From Odontesthes bonariensis (Eukaryota; Chordata; Actinopteri; Atheriniformes; Atherinopsidae), in the NCBI RefSeq assembly GCF_027942865.1, contig NC_134510.1, forward strand, positions 22,251,209 through 22,315,208: DNA of 64,000 bases, written 5' to 3'. Position numbers and translations under genes: made by a program. Positions 50,601 to 61,025 of this stretch are shown piece after piece. The notes beneath the pieces are model-generated. The model made no database searches and was not told the DNA's origin. It saw nothing but the letters and a program-made list of their open reading frames with translations. How positions within the stretch are numbered: the stretch's first letter is position 1; every line of letters begins with the position of its first letter.

Positions 50601-53600
50601 AGCTGTAAATTCTCTTTCAGTTTGTTGAGATTGCTGAGTTGTCCACATTTTCAACTCTAAACCCACATCATCTTCACCAGTAAGAGCCGCTGAATCTTTA
50701 CCACATGTTTTTAACCGAATATTTAAAGGTATCTTTAAATGTCTCAAGTGTCTTAAGATGTCTCTTTTATCCTGATTTTCTGATCAATTTCTATTTTTTG
50801 CTGATGACAGGATTTTATGCGACCTAGCCTCCAGTCCAGGCTCTAACTCATCATCAGTCTGTCTCTAATTCTTCACACATAAGACTTCTCAATCACAATA
50901 TAGTTTTAAATGCACATTAGACCAGGTACAGTCTTTTCCTCCTTGATCAGCTGCTCAGACTTTCCTGACTTAAAAATTTTGACTTGATTTCTGTTCAAGG
51001 TTCTCATTGAGCACCTGGTCTAAAAATCTAAAATCAAACTATGCTTCTTGTATTGCGTGAAAGAATGTCTGTCTTTATCGAATAATGACACCATTGTGTT
51101 GACAACCTTTATATCGACCTAATCCCATGACAGAACATGAAATAGCATAATTGGTCCACATGAAAAAACATGCTCCCTACAACGATCATGGTTAAGTTTT
51201 GATTTGTCAACCCATCAATATTCTGTGTCCTCATACGTATCCTAACATGACTATGTCCACTTTTCATACCCTGTTGGTGTTAATTTGGTCACAAGTGTTC
51301 ATAAGTACAAAGATGGGGATGGTGGAAGCAGCCAATCCACTGACATTCATGCAGAGGAATAACTTAAAAAAAAAATGTTTTTACTGTATTCTCACCCGCA
51401 AATGATTAGGAGTTAAGAGTACAAGATTGGGTCTATATGTAACGTGGTTTGGCATTTCTAATGATCTACATGCTTCCATTTGATACATTGCATGGGTCGC
51501 AATTTACGTCATGTCCCATGAATGCTGCCTGGCATCAAACAACAGCCCAGGTACATATTGTTTTCTAAAATTTTACAGCCATGGATTGTGCTTCTAGTTT
51601 TAGACTAAATTATGTCTTGCATATTTTCTGTTGAGACTGGGCTGTTCATGCCTGTCCTATACAGAGATATTTTGTCTGTTGTGTTCCTGTGAGTGAATCA
51701 TGTGAATATGTCTCTTGTTTTTTTTAAGTGATTCAATTAGAATGTAGAATACATCACATCAAAATCACTAACTTTTAACACAGGGCAAATGTTAGGCAAG
51801 AAAGCTTTGCAAAAATCCCTGAAAGCTACAGCAGACACCCTGCTACACTTAAGATATTCTGTTTTATTTTTCCTTCGTAACTGATTATATTAACATTCAA
51901 ATGTCTGAAATAGGTATTTGCAAGTGTGTTTCATCCCCTCAAATGAACATTTCAAACTTTTTACTTGAGCATTACAAATATATCAATAAATACTGGCCTG
52001 ACCTCACTCTGTAGGATCATGACTGCATGGTTGAAGTGATGATGCTCCAGGGTTGCTGAGGTTCCATACAGCAGAGCCAGAGCAGAGCCAGTCCTGCAAT
52101 AATAACAAAGCAATGACTCTTCCTGGTACCAGCAGGACACCTGTCCATTATTGCCCACGTCTCTCTGTGACTTACTTAGCTTGAAATGCGTTGTTTGTGC
52201 CTCGGTGGTCTAAGTCATGGCACAAGCAGCCGACCATCAGTGCAAGTGTCTCAGCATCTGACAGAACATCCTGGAAACTGGCTGTCTGCACAAGGCAAAG
52301 CTGATGGTCAACAATCCATAGGATAGGATAGGATAGGATAGGATAGGATAGGATAGGATCTCCCATGCTTTCTGCATGCATAATCAAACAATCCTAATTA
52401 AAGCTTGTTTTCAAAAAATGACTGCAACAACATAACTTTCCTTTGGGAAAAATAAAGTGTTTTTTTCATTTCATTCCATTCTCTTCATTGCTTTACCCCA
52501 AACAGTACTTTGATGTTTTTAGGGCTGTTTTGTTTGTTGGCTGCTTGTTGATTAGTTTAATTTTAATTCCACCAAGAATTCCACCTCATGGCAAGCTTAA
52601 AAACCTGTTGTCTTTATTATAAGCGTCATTTTGAATGCTGTCTGATTTGCTTCTGCTGTCGAGGTAGTTTTTTAGCTCAAAGTGCAAGCAAGCACCCAGG
52701 CAAAGAGAAGGCACAGACATGTAACATGTTACACAGGATTGATATGCATCATAGAAAGCTGGTTTGTGCTTTCTTCAGAGAAATACAAGTGCCGTGTTAA
52801 AGTCTTGAACCACCCCTTATTATAGGAAAACAGCAAAAAAAGTGCATATATTTATTGTAACGTGAAAATGTAAAACAAAATGCAGTATATAACGCAAAAA
52901 CAAAGTCTGCACAATTTTAAAAAGTTTGTTAAAAGTCAATATTATCTATGAGCGTCTTTATTCTAAAACACAGCCCGAACCCTCTCAGATCATATTTTCT
53001 TGTAACTTCTTTAAGTAGACTTCAGGAATAGCTCTCCAGGCTTCTTGAAGGACATCCCAAAGCTCTTCTTTGGATGTTGGCTGCCTTTTGTTCCGTTCTC
53101 TGTCAAGATGATCTCACACTGCTTCAATAATGTTGAGGTCAGGGCTCTGAGGAGGATTCGTCACTCTAAAAGACCTGTTGGCACTGATTTTCAGTCCACT
53201 TCTTGTGTCATTTGGCAGACATCAGCCTTTTCTCACTGTTTACTTTCCCTAAGACTGACTTCTTGACAGTCACAGTTCCATGGAGACCATTTCTGATGAG
53301 GCTTCAGTGAACAATTGATGGATCAACTGAAGGGTCAGATGCATCTCTCAGATCTTGTGTCAGGTCTTTGCTTTTTTTTTCTTCCTAAAGATGGAACTTT
53401 TAGATACCATTCAGCTTTTTTTAAAGTTTTCAGCAAAAAGCTTTTTGTGATTTACCTTGTTGATGCAAAATACTATTTAAAATCGAATGTCAAATTGTGT
53501 GGTCTTTATTCTTTGTTTTAGATGCAACTAAACAAATAGGAGCAAATTATGTGTCCTTGCAACAGGTTGCTAGTAGCAAAGTGTCAAAAGGAACACTTTT

Positions 53601-56600
53601 AAATTGGTTCTTCTCTCGTCTGTTATGTGTGGACACAATGCTGATTCATTCCTTGAATTCCCTTTTTTATGTTTGAATGAGTCATAGGTCCGTGTTAAGT
53701 GACTTTAAAAAAAAAAAACAGAACAAAACTAAACGATAAAACAACATATTCTTCTGAAAACGGTCAAGTACAAGCTCTGGACTGAAAATGCCTGAAAAAG
53801 CAGCCAAAGTTAAACTTTTTGAAAACACGAGAATGCCTGAAGAACTTTTGCCCAAAGGAAATTTTGGCTCCTTAAAAGCTAAATACAAAGAAGTGAGGGG
53901 TGGGTTAAGAGCTTTGCAGAGCAGATTGCGCATAGATAAGAGAGTAAAAAATGTTCTACTTTGTAAAAGACATTATGTAAGTTTAAAAATGTCTTAAACA
54001 TTTTACACAGGTTTATTTTCCATTATTTCATTTCCATTATCATTGTCCATGTACGTTTCTTAGGATCCACTAATATCTGCATGGCATCCTTTCCTTTTTA
54101 TACTCAAAATTACACTAACACACTAATATTCTACAGATTTTATAATTGTTTCATAGTTACTTGCATGCCTTTTGTAGAGCAGATCATCCTCTACTCACAT
54201 AATTATTTTACAGTAACAGAATTTTTGCCTGCCACTATAATAATTTGTTTGCATCTGCTATCGTCGACCATTAATTTTATCAAAAAACAAAAGAAAAAGA
54301 ATAAAATCTGACTTCACTTGCGCTATCTTGAAACTTACTGTGATCATAACGAACATGCACTGTGACACATTGAAAGCATGCCTCCAGTTATGATACGCCA
54401 CAGTTCGATAGTTTTTCCTCACAGTCAGAAGCCAGCGGCACAAAACCTGAGGAGATACAAGTACAGGTGGCACACATATGTACACATACGCAAAACGACA
54501 AAGACACATCTTATAGGACGTCTTCGAGCTTTTCACCTCATAGTCAATTTTAAACTTTTGGACAACACCAAGTTCCAGAAACATCCTGAGTGATGCTGTG
54601 ATCATGGCGTCATTGTCCAAAGAGAAGTCATTGAAGTGGAACTCGTCGATGCCCAGCTCAATGCTAAGGGGGATCTTGGCAGCCTTTGGGGGGGAGACGA
54701 CAGAGCTTTCAATCAATCAGTGCCAAGGAAAGACGGCATGGATGGCAATCAGCATTCAAAGTACCAATTATATGTCACCCTTAACCACTGACAAATTTGA
54801 TCATATTCAAGTTAGCACATTACCTTGAGTCTGTCAACTTCTACTTTGGAGCAGGTGGCATGATAAGACAACATCTGTAAAAGCAGAAATCATGCAAGAT
54901 ATTGAGATGTAGAGGACTGATTCTGGTGCTGATGCAAAGGCCTTAATGAGCTAAGACTGTCTTTCTAAAAGACATTCATTTCTTACATGATCAGGATCAA
55001 ATATCATTTTAATACCAGTTTGTTGCATTGCAACCTTGTAACACCGAAAATGTGAAGGAAAAAAAAAATGTATTACAATCTGCCAGGTAATTAAAGAAAC
55101 AACAAAGATTATGTGACCGAAATAACACGGTGTGTGTTGCCTTTGATGAGAGGTGAGCAGACTGGCATTTGTATTATGAATTATTGAAAGCAGCTGAAAT
55201 ATTTATTTGTAGAGAAGCAGAATCATGTTTTCTGAGGATAATGTGACTGCTCAGGTTAGATACCGGGCAGTGGAGCAGAACACAGTGGGAGTAGCTAATG
55301 AATGTGAGGAGCCGCTGTAAAGATTAGCATGAATTACTGACACAACATTCATCTCATACATACGCTTTGAACAGATTTCTATACTTCTTATAAAAAACCT
55401 TTTTCATATAGCTGTTGTTGATTATCATTGTTGTCACATCAAACACCAATATCATACTGTTGATATAAAGAGAATGGGAGGATTTGATAATTGGCAAAAG
55501 ATGAAAATTCATGCTTGAAATTTTATACACACCACAGCAATGATGTGGCAGGTGAAATAGAATTAGGATTAATTTGCTTACATCCAGTGCTACTGACTGT
55601 TTGGCCCATGTCTTCTTAACTTGATTGTACATCATAGTATTGTTGATCCCCAGCCCACAGAAGATCACAAAAGCCTGTACACAAAGAAGAAGACTTTAAC
55701 ATTTAGTAAATCATCTGTGACACGAGACACTCAAACTTTTATCAGAACCTCAAGCAGCTGACCTCAAACAGTCTCTGATCTGCATCATTGAACGTCTTCC
55801 TGTCAAGGCGATTCAGAATTTGTGCCACACCTGAAGAAAACGCACATAAATCTTTGACGGCTGCATGAAAACTGCCCTCTGGTAAAATAAAATGGGCAAT
55901 TTCTGGCAGACCTACCAATTATTTGATGAGTTCCATTCCAGATGGGAACACATAAGACTGATCTGATGTGAAAGCCTGAGGCCTGATCTGCCTTTAAATA
56001 CAGAATCAGACAGTTGGGGTGTTGGGCTGAGATATTCATTTTTTGCAATAATTATTGATGCATCTGGGTAATTTTTAAAAGCTTCAATTAAGTTCTCAAA
56101 GTTCTGTTAAACAAACCACTGTGTCCACACCTCAGCATCAAAGCGTGGGTCCTGACACACATCACTGATGTTAACAGGCAGTCCTGTGGAAGCCACCAGC
56201 TCAGCAATGCTGTTATTGATCAGCCAGTCAGAGCAGGATAACTTCTCCATGCTGATGTGGCCAATAACACAAAGGGAAAACAATTTTCAGTTAAGACTGG
56301 AAATATGAATAGTGGGTGAATTACTATAATATAGCATATTAAGCCCATTTTTCTTGCTTGATTTTCTCAGGAAGTTGTGAACTTGTGCGATGCTCGTCAC
56401 TTCCATATGTATCAATTTACTGTATGGTTTGTGTTTATGTGCAGCATCCTAGAAGTCTGTCTTACCTAATGTCTCGGTCCATGTTGCACAAGGGAGACAT
56501 GAGCTCAAACGTCTTGGAAAACTTCACTACCTGTGGAAAAGGAAAAGTCACGCATCACAACAACCCACAACATCTGTATGTAACAACAATGAAGCGTTTT

Positions 56601-59600
56601 TCACAATAAACCATAAAGTTTAAATAAATCTGGACTGCCTTCATCGCACACAGCTGGTAAATTTTTTAAAAATTCATAAGCAACAACATAAAAGGTCTCA
56701 CAGGTGAGTCAATGTCCTCCAGAAGAAGCACAGAGCAGCGTTCACACTGCAGCAATGTTAGCGCTCGCTGCATGATCTTCCTGACAATCTTCTCCAGGTC
56801 GGTCTGCTCTTCAAAGAGGTCATTAACCACCTCTAACAAAGCCTGTGGCAACAGGAAGGATCACTTTGACATATGCACATCATGCAAACACAAGATTTGT
56901 ATTATGTGCATAACATCGTGTTAGTATTATCTTGTTAAAGGCTACTTCAGGGGCCGTGGCAATGTGACCTCCCTGAGTTTAAACTTAAACCATTGACCAG
57001 AATTAGCTGGTATCTGGACTCCTCTTTCGAGGAAAGGAGCCATCCAATGGGACAACATTCCGCTCCCAAAGGTCCGGCAACTGGCCTCTTCAGTTCCCAG
57101 ATGTTTAAAGACTGTTGTTAAAATAAGAGGGGATGCTACACAGTGGTAAACATGGACCTGTGCCAACATATTTTAAACACATTACTGCCATAAATCCAAA
57201 ATGAGCTAATGCTTTGCATGAAATAGCAAAATGTCTCACTTTCAACTTTGATACGTTTTCCATGTTCTATTGTGAACAAAATATTGGTTCATAAGATGTA
57301 ATGTATACTGTTTCGATTCACATATTACCAAGTTTGCCAACGTTTCGTAAATGTAAACAGTTTGTACTTCTTAGAAAAATTTAAATAATTTTAAACTCTC
57401 TTACAAAGACGACGCATCTTTTCAAAAGGAACACTTAAGAACTTCTCACCCTACTCCTTTCATACTCCTTGCGAGACTCCGAAAACAGCTTGGCATTGGA
57501 AATCGATATTCCACAGAAGGGCAGGTACATCTGCAGCACCTGATTCAAAGCAAAAAAAGTGGTGAAAGCCGTGTAAAAACCATCCTTAAACAATAGCTAT
57601 TTATATGCCAAATGAAAGGGTATCAAAGAGAAACAGAGAGTGTGGCGATGCGGATAGAAAGTCATGATTGAGTCAGCCACTTCTCAGCACAAATTTCTCT
57701 TGGATAGATTTCCTGTTAATGAAGTATTGATTTAGGGAAAGAGACCAAGAGAGACATCAGAGGACTTAAAATGTCTAGATAAACCGGCAGATGAAGTTTT
57801 TTTCTTAGCTTTCACTTTGTTGCCGGAAGTTTCTTTGTTTTTCCTTAACTTTAGCAACTTTTGATTTTGTTTGTCTGAAGTCAGATCCAAAGATATAAAA
57901 AAAAGCTTAAATGACTAGAAACGTATTTTTCTGATGTTAAAGTGAGAGAATACACAGTCCACAATATATTCAGATTTACAGAAATGTACTCTGCCACCTT
58001 GTGGACAAACCTTGCATTTGCTACTCAGTGCAATGGACTTCTGGAAAAGTATCCAATTTATAAACATGTAAGAATCTGCTCTCTTATCTGCTTTTCTTTA
58101 TGGATTTCATTTCTTTAAAATCCATTTACGCATAATGAGACACAGGAGCAGTTTTTAGTTGCCTGACTTCTCATCTGAACAAGAATCCAACACTTTTCAA
58201 ATCTGCAAAATACACAGTATATATTATCAACAAACAGAAAGATTGAAATAGCATTTATAAGCTGTGGAACTGCGAACAAAGCTATAATGCATGCACATTC
58301 AAGAGACCCATTTCATTTTGATGGCTCAGGGAGCAACCAATGGTGCATTAAATAAAAACCATGTTTCCTAAGTGTGTGTATATATATGCACAGCCAGACA
58401 TATTCAATGTGCTCTGCTCGAGTAAAAGCTTGACCTCTTCACTTATTTTTTCTGTTATTTTTCTTCAAAGGGAACACTGTGCTTCTCTCCACAGCCATTA
58501 AGAAGCCATTAAGAAGATTCAGAGTGCAAACATCTCAATTGCAATAACTGTTACTGCTTGTGCGTGCGTATGAGTGTGTGTGTGTGTGTTTGGGGGGGTT
58601 TGGGGGTTGGTAGTGTGGGGCACACAATGCTCCAATCCAATTTTAACACCCTCTCTAAAATGTCCATAATAGCACAAACTACAACAGTAAGAATGATAAT
58701 GAGTGTATATTTCAGCACTATAGAGTTTCACCTTCTCATCATCCTCAGAAAAAGGGGTGCCCATCGGATTTTTGTTAATTGCTTGCACAACACCAATGAC
58801 TTCCCCATCACTGTTACAGATGGCCATGCAGAGGATGGTCTGAGTCTTGTAGCCGGTTAACTTGTCAATTTCATCACTGAAGCGGTGGTCCTGGAATTGT
58901 TGTCATATAAACAGATGTTAGACATCATCCATTTAATCCCACATTTAATACAATGAGTCCTGAGCCACGTCTCTTCAACATTTGGGTTTTGCACAGTAAA
59001 GTACCACTGATGGAGTTGTTACAGCAGCTTCTTGGCCATTTCAATTCGCAATTCTGCAAGAGCTATATCTTTCACTGTCCCTTATGCAGGGAAACTGTAA
59101 TACCCTTCCCTGGTACATATCTATACTATTGCGGTAATAGTCCGCAGGGGTATCCATATCATCATGTTGCCTCAGCCACCCCAGCAGCCCAGGGCCATGA
59201 GATAATGATGTGGTGCGCAAGACACGATCTGGCCAGTGGGAAGCTCAAATAATTGTATCGCTTGCTTTGCTCCCTTTCTCAGTGGCTTCTAAGGATTGGT
59301 CTGATTTATTTTTCTTTCTTCTTTTTTTTAAACATAATTGAAGTGTCCTAAACGCACAAAAGTTTTAGCTATGATGTGAGACAACTGACGACTTAACTTA
59401 ACTTACTGGTTATTCATTCCTTTCTTTATTTTTTAAGCCCTGCAACACTCAATATGGAAATGTGCCTGTACAACTCCAATCTGAAATATGTTGTTTAAGT
59501 TATTATTTAAGTTATCATAATTTCAATTTTAAATTACCCAAACTAAGCGAATTATATTTTGCATAGGCTACGTATGGAAATGTTAACCCTTTACCTCATA

Positions 59601-60368
59601 TGCGTTTGAGATGTTTACAGTCTCTCCATGCTCTGCCACATAGCCAATTATACCTTTCCCCCATGGCACTTGAACTTCATTGGAGTTCAGAGTGCTGGAT
59701 GATGGTCTGACTGTGGTGCCTGAGTGCACATCGAAGAACTTGGACACCAGTGTCCTCTTGTTAGCAGGTCCCTCAACGAGGAAGAGCGAACACCTGTCTG
59801 CATCCACTAGGATGCACACATTGATCAGGATCTTATAACTAAGGTTGGTCAGGTCCAGATCATTGGAGATATCCTTTACCAACTCTAAGAAGAACTCCCT
59901 CTCGTTGGTTTCCCTGAGTCTGTATTTGTAGTCGATGGCGCTGGACGCATACTGAGGCACGTTGACTCTGGACTCCAGCAGGGCGCTCAGGATGTGCGCG
60001 GTAGTTGGAGGCAGCGAGCTGGCTTTACGCAGAAGCGCACGACGCCTCATGCTTGACTGGGACTCGTGTTCGCTCAAGCTCACATGCTCGTCGTATGTGC
60101 GGTGCGCAGTGGTGGCTTTGGAGCGGGCGAAGTTCCGCCGCAGCTCCATGTGAGACGATCTACGCCGGAGCCCGTCGGCGCTGGTCGGCCAGAGCGGGTC
60201 CATGGCTGCGCCCCGCTTCTCTTCGGCTGTGGACACTTTCGACGGCTGATGCTCCTTCATCCACCTGCTCACCTGATCACATTTCGCTCTCCGAACGAGA
60301 TACTCCTCGAATAAATCCGGGTGACAGTCCAAAAACGCTTCTACATCCGAGAAGTCAAATGCAGTCAT
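47602..60368 (-). CDS. pde11al: Dual cGMP/cAMP phosphodiesterase 11A-type, 20 coding exons
   Basis: Hydrolyses cAMP and cGMP in the cytosol (PDE11 family). Exons: 60368-59595, 58890-58732, 57539-57450, 56842-56702, 56530-56466, 56251-56131, 55991-55916, 55830-55763, 55674-55582, 54874-54824, 54683-54537, 54446-54339, 52285-52176, 52093-52003, 50244-50144, 49957-49880, 49791-49728, 48371-48297, 48115-48032, 47913-47602. All join in frame to 935 residues (human PDE11A4 933). The N-terminus keeps both kinase-type sites RRRSS (71/72) and RKASS (117/118). GAF-A is about 170-325, GAF-B about 355-510. The catalytic domain has [10 protein letters not shown] (H614), [14 protein letters not shown] (H654, D655) and the nucleotide-selecting Gln 819 in LQLEWID. 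The start [14 protein letters not shown] has a good CACCATGA context. The C-terminal tail of about 80 residues is longer than in human and diverged. Its place beside cbx3 suggests the fish PDE11A-like copy, so the symbol is an inference. Confidence 0.93.
49425..49690 (+). mobile_element. Fish interspersed repeat (non-LTR/SINE-type) in intron 17
   Basis: ATCCATCCATTTTCTATACTCGC, GGGCTGGAGCCCATACCAGCTG, TACCCTGGATGGGTCACCA, AGAGCCACACAGAGACAAA, CTAGGGTCAATTTACAATCACC and AATTAACCTAACATGTATGT follow in the order of a very common fish repeat. It ends near the GGGTGGGAGGAAGCCGAAGT segment. The repeat sits just downstream of exon 17 (49728-49791) in the PDE11A-type gene, on the strand opposite to the gene. 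Confidence 0.8.
52318..52359. repeat. (GGATA)n array
   Basis: Eight tandem GGATA units (TATCC on the gene strand) in intron 12 of the PDE11A-type gene, ending 32 bases upstream of the acceptor of the exon that encodes the HD metal-binding motif. Confidence 0.95.
52799..53917 (-). mobile_element. Tc1/mariner element with broken transposase, in intron 12
   Basis: The ends are imperfect inverted repeats: AAAGTCTTGAACCACCCCTT at the left and, on the other strand at the right, AAAGCTCTTAACCCACCCCT. The minus strand encodes the transposase C-terminus: [10 protein letters not shown], then [20 protein letters not shown] and [20 protein letters not shown] followed by a stop. The Trp codon expected after IIEAV is TGA, so the frame is interrupted; further decay lies upstream. 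It is 1.1 kb and in the same orientation as the host gene. Confidence 0.75.
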
Positions 60369-60500
60369 GGTGAAAGCTGCTGTGAGAGCCAAATAGACGC
60401 TCAAATGCAATATAGCAAGAGTTAGAGGCGAGTAGATGACGGGTGAGGCTGCTACAGCCGAGCTTCTCGGGCAAGTGATGTCCTCAAAACATTTATTCAT
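60369..60500 (-). other. In-frame upstream extension of the PDE11A-type frame
   Basis: The reading frame stays open for 44 codons before the conserved ATG, with an ATG at 60500-60498. The predicted extension contains a hydrophobic run SPLTLAILHLSVYLALTAAF. The upstream ATG has a poor context (T at -3), the conserved one a good context (A at -3), so it is more likely 5' UTR. Confidence 0.4.
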
Positions 60501-60946
60501 ACATTCCCAGTCTGTGTCAGTCCATTGTTAACTCTTCCCTAAATTACTGGGAGCAGAAATGCTCCGACTGATTCACTTTACTTTAAACCGAATTGATGAC
60601 GACTGTGAGACGAGCTACAGCTGCCAGTCAAACGGAAGGCTGAGCTGTGTCTCTGATGGATTTCTGTGGAATTTTATGCAGAGTTGTGGAAAAACGCGGC
60701 GCCTATATTCCTCCCAGAAACTGAAAAAAAAAGATAACAAACAACAACAAAAAAAAAAACCTGCAGGGCAGGCTGATCACTCGCGCTTTTTATTCTGTGC
60801 TATCGGGGACACTTGGTGCAGGACTTATATTAAAAAGTGTCGATGTGATGTCTCATTTATTCTACACTTAAAACGGGCAGACAGAAGCAGTTTTTAAATG
60901 TGCAGTCATGAGCCTGATTAAAAAGGACAACTTAAGCTCAATGTTC

Positions 60947-60948
<2 letters not shown>

Positions 60949-61014
<66 letters not shown>

Positions 61015-61025
61015 CAGATAGATAG
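60949..61025. repeat. (GATA)n microsatellite
   Basis: About 19 tandem GATA units with one GACA interruption near 61012, roughly 0.6 kb upstream of the PDE11A-type start codon. Confidence 0.97.

Noticed and set aside
58953-59252. 99-codon plus-strand frame in the first intron of the PDE11A-type gene
   Set aside because: The Cys pair spacing (CPLC) looked like a zinc motif at first, but the rest does not continue a finger or other domain, and it is antisense in an intron.
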